In this document: one piece after another, positions 44,901 through 52,091 of the stretch | Position numbering within the stretch: the stretch's first letter is position 1 | How the letters are laid out: each line of letters starts with the position of its first letter | Assembly: GCA_964537285.1 (NCBI GenBank) | Contig: CAZHZT010000022.1 | Location: forward strand, 1 to 59,676 | Origin: CAZHZT01 sp964537285 | GTDB taxonomy: Bacteria > Bacteroidota > Bacteroidia > Chitinophagales > Saprospiraceae | DNA length: 59,676 bases | Reading direction: 5' to 3' | The notes under the pieces: generated by a model | Database searches by the model: none | Seen by the model: only the letters and a program-made list of their open reading frames with translations | Told to the model about the DNA's origin: nothing | Program-made: the position numbers and the translations under genes

Positions 44901-45915
44901 GAGAGGGAAATGTTAATCCGGAAAGGTTAACTTCAATGAAGTTCTGCGGAACAAAATTATCGGTGCGATACAGCTTGTACTCATTGGAGAAAGGATCTGA
45001 AGAGGAAATGAAATACCGGTCATTTAATACATGTAGCTCAAAGTCCGCTCCATTAAGAAATGCCAGATCTAAATCGAAGGAAGACCAATTGATTCCGTTG
45101 TTATCTGATCGAAGGATTTTGGCTTGCTGTTCGGCAAAGTCCAGATAAAGTAAAATAATTTTGCCGTCATAAAAAAAGCCATCTTCTAAAAAGAACTGAT
45201 TTGTATTAGGAGTAGGAATGATGGGTACAGCAAACTGAACGTATAGTTGAGGGATCTTGCGGGCATAAAGGAAAAGCCCTTCGACAGACCACAGATAGTC
45301 TAATTTTTCTCCAATAACCGTTTCATTATCTCCTATATTATTGGTAAAGTTCCATGTCATTCCATTATCCGTAGAACGGTAATAACGAACATCGAAACCA
45401 AACATATTACTAAATCCTTCCTCTCTCAGCAAAAAGGCACCAGGCTGTAACTGCCATATATCGGTTACTCTATTACTCGTAACCCCGGCAAGGCCACCTG
45501 TCGTGTAAGTTAACTCAGCCGTTTCCCCCCTGTTCGTAGAGGTGAAAATATCCTGAGTAAAAATCACTCCGGCTTCTTCGATGGATTCAAATAAAAAGAA
45601 GGAAGTTTCATCAAAGACAAAGGAACGTTCAAACTGTACAAATGGCGTGTTGTAAACCTGAAACGCAGGATTATCAAGGAATAAATACTGATCTTTAGTT
45701 AATAAAGGTGTTTCATTCTGTAAATCTGTACCAGAGCGTAACAAGTTATAGGTTTCATCAATAAAAAGTGTGTCATTAATTGTTTGAAGGTTTTCTACAC
45801 GCACTGGTGCTCCTCCGGTAAACTCCCAGGGGCTGGCCTGGCCAAAAAGAAAAGAGGGTAGTAATACAATGAGGAGTAAGCTCCAATAGTTGTTGGTAAT
45901 CGTCATAGTATGCAA
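41947..45915 (-). CDS. Giant T9SS cargo with BNR-like repeats and four DUF11 modules
   Basis: 1322 residues. The signal peptide ends at about PSFLFGQ. Residues ~25-675 form a sialidase/BNR-type propeller, with repeats such as RSTDNGMTWNFTN, DNGASWE, DGGNSWQAID, NNGGASWSFLN and EDKGLTWQIVD. Residues ~680-1225 are four DUF11 modules of about 130 residues, each closing with an acidic DS(S/T/A)P(G/D/N)N segment followed by a CysCys pair and EDDE. The last ~75 residues are a type IX sorting domain (ATLFPNPASKEVSILI, GVYFVKTNTGQVMRFVKIQ). I infer an extracellular adhesin or glycan-binding surface protein. No glycosidase active site was identified. Confidence 0.85.
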   Translation of the reverse strand: MHTMTITNNYWSLLLIVLLPSFLFGQASPWEFTGGAPVRVENLQTINDTLFIDETYNLLRSGTDLQNETPLLTKDQYLFLDNPAFQVYNTPFVQFERSFVFDETSFFLFESIEEAGVIFTQDIFTSTNRGETAELTYTTGGLAGVTSNRVTDIWQLQPGAFLLREEGFSNMFGFDVRYYRSTDNGMTWNFTNNIGDNETVIGEKLDYLWSVEGLFLYARKIPQLYVQFAVPIIPTPNTNQFFLEDGFFYDGKIILLYLDFAEQQAKILRSDNNGINWSSFDLDLAFLNGADFELHVLNDRYFISSSDPFSNEYKLYRTDNFVPQNFIEVNLSGLTFPSQINSINELGDGELLLGLENGQSLTSGDNGASWEQESIGLGYYYNVSSVNGRGLLRNGRGFYFESDVEEWTLFNPQAVPGFRPAEASEVVFDGNQYYFAEGNSVYFTSDIGSNNWMVSIQGFPGSDYRVSAQEEQVIAYNLFNAFRSIDGGNSWQAIDLSALSAIQGGGTVISVQALQNNALIVNVLDPQGNTFAYQSNNGGASWSFLNTAGLDLKGAAVYFEANNQKHYATVINPNGFNNWQITLYESLDNGQNWNTFTNNFPISAPLAQFPIIYHNGALFTVSRDENIFYYSEDKGLTWQIVDIPFDYLYDVHINSEGRIWASTQGKGVWTTTLDELEISGDRPDLEVSISADDIYLQLFQNRIFEITVKNTGTLDATNVILNVPIPLNLAYVEHEATKGILLPFVGDWEIGTLAPGDSAVLTYTLFMLTEVDQVDFFVEISVMDGQDFDSTPGNGTCCSPQEDDEAIFSLQVPPLGLGQIDLELHVTADNETLVLFEFRELSFSVVNNGLESAEDIVVNVPTPEGLAFVSFESTDGDFDAFAEEWTIDRLDPGQEAVLDYQVYITNDALPIAVFTEVIAASGAPELDSSPDNGVCCVPLEDDEAVVLLGGDFNNNPGVDLELEIEADTVEFGAFENRVITLTLNNRGAENAFQVSTNFPLPEGDLAYVDHFLTQGELDLFNKIWGVGNIPAGGYATLVYRVFTLTEGEIIPVFAEVETASPEDLDSSPGNGVCCIPVEDDEDVVNLGDPDEGIGDIDLELEMTVDNAELEVFQERIFMAKVTNNGPETAFGIEVDFPLPANMAYVSHEVSKGVFDNFSGIWQIGNIPPNATVNLTYKLYMLSEDENINVFAQVSKAFPADVDSAPNNASCCTVNEDDEFLIVMNTPMVKSDGTIRSEQKEKAIIKEATLFPNPASKEVSILINDSFINTLYVLNNQGVIMKSLDVLANDNSSIFTIDVHLWPSGVYFVKTNTGQVMRFVKIQ

Positions 45916-46227
45916 TTTTTGCAGATTTTAGGAAATATTGGAAATTAAGCTAATACAGTGTAATTTAAGCAAGGTAAATTTTTGAACGAGGGGATTTTTC
46001 ATTACATGAGGCGGAAAACCTAGGCCTAACTTGTCCCGGATACCTTCGGGAGCCTTAGCTACGGCGAGGCTTTCCAACGAAATGGAATGAAAAAAGAACC
46101 CATTATTAAAGGTCGATTGCCTATAATGAGGAAAGGTGGTTAGCATTAGACTTGTTCTTTTACCGCTGAAAGTTACTAAATAAATAGTCGGCTTGCATCG
46201 GTTTTACATAAACTTAATGTAGAGAAG
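45916..46227. other. Intergenic stretch without a convincing gene
   Basis: 312 bp between the T9SS cargo start and the hemW stop, both on the minus strand. A 72-codon frame (45928-46146) has no recognisable feature. The 13-base motif TTAGACTTGTTCT occurs at 46146-46158. Small inverted sequences occur around 46040-46075. No repeat of families A-E. Confidence 0.4.
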
Positions 46228-47355
46228 TCAGCCCTCCCAAAACAAGGACGAAGCAATGTAATCGGAAACAAATTTTCCTTTGCGCGTTAGGGTGTAAACA
46301 GCATCTTTCTTCTCTACCCATTGATTTTCAATGAAAGGACGAACATTACTTTCGAAATAGCGGGCGAACTCGCGATTTAGACGCTCTATATCCAATAAGT
46401 TACACCCCCAAATGGTGCGTATTCTCGTTAAAACGTATTCATTATATCGATCTATGGTGTTTAATGTTTCAATTTCAAAGAAAGCTTCCTGTTTTTTTAT
46501 AGCGTTAAGGTATCGTGCATTATTACTGACATTCCATTGACGACTTTTACCATTATAGGAATGGGCAGAAGGACCAAGCCCTAGATAGGGTTTCCCATGC
46601 CAATAGCTTGTATTATGTATGGCTCTAAACCCTGGGCGAGCACAATTGGAAATCTCGTAATTTTCATAACCATTGGCTTCGCAAAAATCGATAAGCATTT
46701 CGAATTGTCTTGAAGCTTGTTCATCGTCTACATTTGCGACCTTCCCGGTTTTCACAAAATGGCCGAGCGCTGTTTTCTCTTCTACGGTAAGGCAATAAGC
46801 AGATAGGTGTGAAATATTGTAGTCTGAAATTTTATCCAGATTCCTCTGCCATTGTGCATCGGATGTAGTTGGGCTTCCGTAGATTAAATCTACGGTAATA
46901 TTATCGAACCCATGATTTAGGACATGCTCGATGCATTGATTTGCCTCATTGGCATTATGCGCCCTATTCATAAAAACCAGGTCTTCATCTGAAAAAGATT
47001 GCAGGCCAATACTTAATCGATTCACAGGGCTATTTTCCAGCATTTTAATTTTTTCGAGATTGAGATCATCAGGATTAGCTTCTAATGTAATTTCTGCCCC
47101 CTCAGCCAATTCAAAATATTTAAAAATGCCGGAGAATAATTTATTTAGATCGGCTTCATCAAGTAATGAAGGCGTTCCACCTCCAAAGTAAATGCTGTTT
47201 AGCTTTTTTTCTTCCAGGTAGTCTTTTCGCTTCTCCAGTTCCATGACCAGGCTATCAACCATTTGATCCTTGAGCTTTAGGCTCGTAGAAAAGTGGAAAT
47301 TGCAATAATGGCAAGCTTGTTTGCAAAACGGGATGTGTATATATATTCCGGACAT
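46228..47355 (-). CDS. hemW: Radical SAM heme chaperone HemW
   Basis: 375 residues, the HemW length. GIYIHIPFCKQACHYCNF carries the CxxxCxxC cluster motif. YFGGGTPSLL, EITLEANPDDL, RLSIGLQSFSDEDL and TVDLIYGSPTTS follow as in the HemN/HemW superfamily. It lacks the HemN N-terminal extension, which supports the heme-chaperone assignment over coproporphyrinogen dehydrogenase. Monocistronic; divergent from the barrel protein gene. Confidence 0.9.
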   Translation of the reverse strand: MSGIYIHIPFCKQACHYCNFHFSTSLKLKDQMVDSLVMELEKRKDYLEEKKLNSIYFGGGTPSLLDEADLNKLFSGIFKYFELAEGAEITLEANPDDLNLEKIKMLENSPVNRLSIGLQSFSDEDLVFMNRAHNANEANQCIEHVLNHGFDNITVDLIYGSPTTSDAQWQRNLDKISDYNISHLSAYCLTVEEKTALGHFVKTGKVANVDDEQASRQFEMLIDFCEANGYENYEISNCARPGFRAIHNTSYWHGKPYLGLGPSAHSYNGKSRQWNVSNNARYLNAIKKQEAFFEIETLNTIDRYNEYVLTRIRTIWGCNLLDIERLNREFARYFESNVRPFIENQWVEKKDAVYTLTRKGKFVSDYIASSLFWEG

Positions 47356-47487
47356 AAGTTGTTGTCGTGTAATTCGCTAATTTTAGGATAACAAAAAAAA
47401 TAGTGAGTCGTTTGTATGAAAAGTTATTAGAGCATTACTTTTAACCACAATTGACATGGATAAACCAGGATGGGCCACGATTAAATA

Positions 47488-49293
47488 ATGATTACACATA
47501 AGCTGATAAAAAAACTATTTTTCTTTACATTATTCTTTATACCTCTACAGGTGCTTAATGCCCAGGAGCTAGCAGCCTCCTATGTAAAAATTTTAAACAT
47601 CCACGAACCTGGTTTTCCCGCATTAGATTCAATCCCGGTAACAACATATGACTCTACGGACATCGTATCAAAACTTAAAACATACCTCGACAGCCTCCAT
47701 TTCGCATCCTTTCTGGAAGCTTCTATTGATAGTTTATACCTTGATGACTCTACGGCTTTAGGATTTCTCCATCGAGGCTCTTCTTATCAATGGGCTTACC
47801 TCAATACTGAAAAAATTCCGGAAGGTTACCTTCGAGCTATTGGATATCGGGAAGATAAAGTTAAAAAACTTTCCTTTGAAGACATTCAAGCCATAAAAGT
47901 TAAGTTGTTGAACTATGCCGAGAACAATGGCTTTCCTTTTGCAATCGTCTCCCTTGAGGACATACAGTTTGTTGACACCTTTGTATCAGGAGCCCTAAGA
48001 TTGGAATTGAATAAATTCATTACCTTTTCTGCCATCAAGATCGAAGGTAATGCTAATATCTCTCCTGTTTTTTTAGCCAATTATCTAAGCCTGCCCAAAG
48101 AATCTCCTTACAAAGAGAAAAGAGTCAGGGAAATCAAACGCAAGTTACTAGACCTCCCCTACTTACAGGAATACCGAGACTTGGTCGTGTTTTTTCAAGG
48201 AGAAGAGGCGACTGTAAATTTATTTTTGGAGAAAAAAAGATCCAGTCGATTTGATTTTTTACTGGGCTTCCTCCCAAGGGAACAAAACAGCGTAGAAGAA
48301 AGACAACCATTACTTTTAACAGGGCAATTGAACGCTGACCTCTTCAATCCATTTGGACTAGGTGAGCGGATTAAGGCCCGTTTCCAACAGTTTCGGCCGG
48401 GAACTCAGGAGTTACAATTGGGCTTTAACTTACCTTATGCTGTCGGACTTCCATTCGGAGCAGATCTTGGGTTTGAGCTCTACCGAAGAGACTCCACCTA
48501 CCTTGATGTCATCCTCGACCTGGGAATGCAGTATCTATTTGAAGGGAACAACTATGTAAAAATTTTTTGGAACAGGACTTCTACTACGCTAATAAGTATC
48601 GACGAGGAGCAAATTCGAAACACCCAGGCGCTGCCCACCAATCTGGACGTTGCCAACACAACAGTTGGTTTGGAATATTACATGCAAAGGCTCGATTATC
48701 GTTTTAATCCGCGGAGGGGTTGGTCTGTTTTTGCCAAAGGAGGAGTAGGCAATAAACGCATTAGTCGAAGCAACCTCATCCTCTCCCTTAACGACAGCAC
48801 CGACAACTTTGACTACAACACGCTCTATGATTCACTGAATGAAAGGACTTTTCAATTCAGAATACACGGAGAGGCAGCTTACTATTTACCTATTATGAAG
48901 CGAAGTACCCTCAAACTGGGTTTAAGTGGCGGCTACCTGGAATCTGAGGAGCAACTTTTCCGAAATGAGTTGTATCGAATCGGAGGTAATCAGCTTTTAC
49001 GCGGCTTTGATGAGGAATCTATTTTTGCGGGGTTATACACCATCTTAACATTAGAGTACCGCCTGCTTCTGGATCGAAATTCGTACTTATTCACATTTGC
49101 CGATCTTGGCTATTACGAGCGTCCGCTTGAGAATAATTTTTTGCTGGATCGGCCCAGAGGTTTTGGAGGTGGCGTTACATTTGAGACAAAGGTTGGAGTT
49201 TTTGGACTTAGCTTGGCATGGGGCACGCAGCGCTCTATACCGGTGGATTTTTCGGCACCGAAGGTGCATTTTGGGTATGTGAGTTTGTTTTGA
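47488..49293 (+). CDS. BamA/TamA-like outer-membrane protein
   Basis: 601 residues. The signal peptide ends at about PLQVLNAQ. About 250 residues follow with POTRA-like segments (ITFSAIKIEGNANISPVFLA, LSLPKESPYKEKRVREIKR), then a barrel of the surface-antigen type that includes LGLSGGYLESEEQLFRNELY and RIGGNQLLRGFDEESIFAG. The C-terminus ends in aromatic YVSLF as required for recognition by the BAM machinery. It is shorter than BamA, with fewer POTRA domains, so a TamA/ShlB-like transporter or assembly factor is inferred. Stands alone, divergent from hemW. Confidence 0.85.
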   Translation: MITHKLIKKLFFFTLFFIPLQVLNAQELAASYVKILNIHEPGFPALDSIPVTTYDSTDIVSKLKTYLDSLHFASFLEASIDSLYLDDSTALGFLHRGSSYQWAYLNTEKIPEGYLRAIGYREDKVKKLSFEDIQAIKVKLLNYAENNGFPFAIVSLEDIQFVDTFVSGALRLELNKFITFSAIKIEGNANISPVFLANYLSLPKESPYKEKRVREIKRKLLDLPYLQEYRDLVVFFQGEEATVNLFLEKKRSSRFDFLLGFLPREQNSVEERQPLLLTGQLNADLFNPFGLGERIKARFQQFRPGTQELQLGFNLPYAVGLPFGADLGFELYRRDSTYLDVILDLGMQYLFEGNNYVKIFWNRTSTTLISIDEEQIRNTQALPTNLDVANTTVGLEYYMQRLDYRFNPRRGWSVFAKGGVGNKRISRSNLILSLNDSTDNFDYNTLYDSLNERTFQFRIHGEAAYYLPIMKRSTLKLGLSGGYLESEEQLFRNELYRIGGNQLLRGFDEESIFAGLYTILTLEYRLLLDRNSYLFTFADLGYYERPLENNFLLDRPRGFGGGVTFETKVGVFGLSLAWGTQRSIPVDFSAPKVHFGYVSLF

Positions 49294-49726
49294 GGGAAAG
49301 TGCTTGGAATGTTAAGAAGGTTTAGGGAATTTAGATGGAGGGGGGAATGAGTTCCGAGATGACCTCGGAACTAGCAGGGTAGGTGTATTTCTATCAAGGC
49401 TTTAAGCCTTTATTTGTTGTAGGCTGGGCCTTTAATCAAAATTCTGTTCGACGAAGAGTAAACATTTCTATTCATGGGGCTTCCACGCTCAGAAGTCAAA
49501 ATTGATCCTAACTCACCGACTCCGAGGTCATCTTGGAATCAGCTCTAAAACAAAACCCCAAACCCTGATTAAACTTTTTTTCAACTGTTTCGTGTAGCCT
49601 TCTCAAAAAATAGCAAAGTGAACCACTCCAAACAAACAATTCTTAAAAAGAGGTAAAAATCAGAATAATGTGCAGAAAATGTCAAAATATCGTATTTTCG
49701 TATTTTAGCACCAAAATTCGGAAAAG
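49294..49726. other. Intergenic stretch with a repeated 13-mer
   Basis: 433 bp without a gene. The 13-mer TCCGAGGTCATCT lies at 49521-49533 (plus) and within the palindrome TTCCGAGATGACCTCGGAA at 49352-49370 (minus), and once more at 51026-51038 beyond the Rpn gene. A tandem TCGTATTTT lies just before the Rpn start. Probably the boundary of a mobile or decayed segment. Confidence 0.4.
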
Positions 49727-50964
49727 ATGAAACATCAAAAACATGTTAGATTTGATTGGGCAATAAAACGGCTATTAAGACAAAAAGCAAACTTCAATAT
49801 TTTAGAAGGATTCTTGAGTGAACTGCTCAAAGATGATATTTCTATTATAGAAATCATTGACACAGAAAGCAATCAAGAAAGCGAAAATGATAAGTTTAAT
49901 CGGGTTGATATTTTAGTCAAGGACAAAACAGGCGAGCTGATAATCATTGAAATCCAAAATTCTTATGCCATTGATTATTTTTTGAGGGTTTTGTTCGGTA
50001 TTTCAAAAGCGATTACCGAACACATGAATATTGGGGATAAATGGACAGAAGTAAAAAAAGTTATTTCAATTAACATTGTTTACTTCGATTTAGGCAGAGG
50101 GGAAGATTATATTTACAAAGGGGAAACAAGGTTTTTTGGATTGCATCAACAAGATGAATTACAGCTCTCAAACGCTCAAAAAAAATTATTCAAAAAAGAG
50201 AAAGTCAAAGATTTATATCCTGAAATATACCTTATTAAAGTAAACAATTTTGATGATGTGGCAAAAGATAAGCTCGACGAATGGATTTACTTTTTGAAAA
50301 ATAGCGAAATAAAAAAAGACTTTACCGCAAAAGGGCTGAAAGAGGCAGAAGAAGTACTAAAGGTAGCGAATATGGACGAGAATGAAAGACGAGAATATCA
50401 AAGATTTGGTGAAGTTTTATCTGACAGGGCAAGCCAAGCTTTGAGTATAAAAATAGAAATTGAAATGGCGATAGAGAAAGAGAGGGAAGCCAAGGAGAAA
50501 GAGAGGGAAGCCAAGGAGAAAGAGAGGGAAGCCAANNNNNNNNNNNNNNNNNNNNNNNNNNNNNNNNNNNNNNNNNNNNNNNNNNNNNNNNNNNNNNNNN
50601 NNNNNNNNNNNNNNNNNNNNNNNNNNNNNNNNNNNAGAGGGAAGCCAAGGAGAAAGAGAGGGAAGCCAAGGAGAAAGAGAGGGAAGCCAAGGAGAAAGAG
50701 AGGGAAGCCAAAGAAAAAGAGAGGGAAGCCAGAGAAAAAGAGAGGGAAGCCAAGGAGAAAGCTGAAAAAGAAAGAGAGAAAGCTGAAAAAGAAAGAGAGA
50801 AAGCTGAAAAAGAAAGAGAGAAAGCTGAAAAGGAAAAAGAGAAAGCTGAAGACTTAGCTATTAAAGCAATGATTACCAATACAAGTCTGTCAGACGAAGA
50901 AATAGCCAATGCTTTAAAAGTAAATGCCGAGAGAGTAGCGAAAATACGAGCAGAAATAAAATAA
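49727..50964 (+). CDS. Rpn/PD-(D/E)XK nuclease-transposase family protein with charged helical repeats (gap inside)
   Basis: The N-terminal ~240 residues are typical of the Rpn/PDDEXK_2 family: FDWAIKRLL, then the catalytic D...E-x-Q element (RVDILVKDK and IIEIQNSYAIDYFLR). A highly charged segment of seven-residue repeats follows (KEKEREA, later AEKEREK), probably a single alpha helix. The C-terminal ~40 residues, AIKAMITNTSLSDEEIANAL and the sequel, resemble the usual Rpn tail. One hundred Ns (50536-50635) interrupt the repeat; read straight through, the frame is lost, but in the true frame it ends at TAA 50962-50964. Rpn proteins are recombination-promoting nucleases or transposase-like; whether this one moves DNA is unknown. 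Confidence 0.75.
50467..50844 (+). repeat. 21-bp tandem repeats inside the Rpn-family gene
   Basis: Unit 1 is a 21-bp repeat encoding KEKEREA, about three copies before the gap and about six after. Unit 2 is a 21-bp repeat encoding AEKEREK, four copies (50761-50844), the last one diverged. The near-identical DNA of the copies indicates recent expansion. Confidence 0.9.
50536..50635. other. Assembly gap of 100 Ns
   Basis: Exactly 100 unknown bases, a common placeholder for an unknown length. The repeat phase on each side requires a real length of 8 plus a multiple of 21 bases, for example 92 or 113. Confidence 0.95.
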
Positions 50965-51037
50965 AGGAATAAATAAGGGGAATAAGATGATCGGATAGGG
51001 AGCCTCGGTCATTAGACTTGATGTTTCCGAGGTCATC

Positions 51038-51973
51038 TCACTTCACCAACCCATACACTACTCGCCAAAACCTCCCCCCAAACCGCTCCACCTTAGAATA
51101 AGGCGATATCTCCGCCCCAAAATTCCTGCGCACCCGCTCAATAGGAGCAATCATACTGCCTAAAAAGTCAAAGCGATTCAGCTTAAGCACTTCCGCGGTA
51201 TATCTAATAGCTTCCCAATGAAGGAAAACCCCGGCACCACTTTTCCGAAATTCGGGCTTATCCCCTGCAATCAGATCATAAGCAGCCGTTTGATCCCATA
51301 CGAGGTAGATGGCAGAGTGAATCTGATTCTTTTCATCTACTGCATACAAGACCTTTCGTCTTTGATTGTATTCTAGCGCATTATCAAGCCTTTCAAGCAA
51401 CTTAAAATCTACAGGAAAGGCCATGCCCTGCCGGCGAAAAGAAGCATCCGCTAATTCTAAAAACTTTTCTAATGGAAGACCTTCTTTGATTTCCACATGA
51501 GATTGCGCCTTAGGTATTTTATTATTGCGATAATCCGTGCAAATATTTGAAAACACTTTTTCTAAATCATCGAGAGGAGAGATCGAATAAGAATAAGCCG
51601 TAGATTGCTTAAAGCCTTCCCAGTACAAGGGCAACCAATTTTGAAGGGAATAATGCATATTTTGCCTAAAAATGGCCGTTTTCGGCAACTTCCTGATTAA
51701 ATTCTTCAAGATTTTATAGGCCTGTTTGGGATGCCGGAAGCCTTCTTTAATATAAGGCCCCATAAATTTCGTCAATGGTGGCATGGTTACATATTTTACG
51801 GGGCCTTTCTTTTTAAGATAAAAAGGCCAGATCGCAACAACTTGCCCCCCTTTCTCTTCAACCACAGCCTCCCATGCTCCAAATGTAACCGCATCCAAAT
51901 ACCAAGGCTCAAAAAAGATGGGAAGATGACTTTCCTTTCTACAAAATTGTATATATAATTCTTTAGCTTGCAT
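51038..51973 (-). CDS. GNAT/FemAB-like acyltransferase protein
   Basis: 311 residues. The pattern FEPWYLDAVTFGAWEAVV at the N-terminus and AIYLVWDQTAAYDLIAGDKP, KSGAGVFLHWEAIRYTAEV, FDFLGSMIAPIERVRRNFGA at the C-terminus fits the two-lobe GNAT_acetyltransferase-6/FemAB group that transfers acyl or aminoacyl groups to peptidoglycan or polysaccharide precursors. It is cytosolic, with no signal or TM. It is divergent from the FAD/FeS dehydrogenase and close to the Rpn gene, with no obvious functional partner. Confidence 0.7.
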   Translation of the reverse strand: MQAKELYIQFCRKESHLPIFFEPWYLDAVTFGAWEAVVEEKGGQVVAIWPFYLKKKGPVKYVTMPPLTKFMGPYIKEGFRHPKQAYKILKNLIRKLPKTAIFRQNMHYSLQNWLPLYWEGFKQSTAYSYSISPLDDLEKVFSNICTDYRNNKIPKAQSHVEIKEGLPLEKFLELADASFRRQGMAFPVDFKLLERLDNALEYNQRRKVLYAVDEKNQIHSAIYLVWDQTAAYDLIAGDKPEFRKSGAGVFLHWEAIRYTAEVLKLNRFDFLGSMIAPIERVRRNFGAEISPYSKVERFGGRFWRVVYGLVK

Positions 51974-51993
51974 GCTGTAAAATTAATAAACGA

Positions 51994-52079
51994 TTGCGGT
52001 TAAAGGAGAATGCTTCAGGGGAAACGAAATTTAAATTCTATTTCCCCCTTCCCCTTTAACCGTTTCCCGTTAACCGCAA
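51994..52079. repeat. Imperfect palindrome in a divergent promoter region
   Basis: TTGCGGTTAA (51994-52003) pairs with TTAACCGCAA (52070-52079), with further inner complementarity such as GGGGAAA with TTTCCCC. It lies between the divergent starts at 51973 and 52092, leaving only about 12 bp before the second start. It may be an operator or another palindromic element. Confidence 0.45.
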
Positions 52080-52091
52080 CCTCTGTTTTGC

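Noticed and set aside
45928..46146. 72-codon minus-strand frame
   Set aside because: Low-complexity start, no recognisable features and overlapping small inverted sequences.
50322..50909. Minus-strand 195-codon frame across the gap
   Set aside because: Only the complement of the charged repeat (Ser/Phe/Leu-rich) and Ns.
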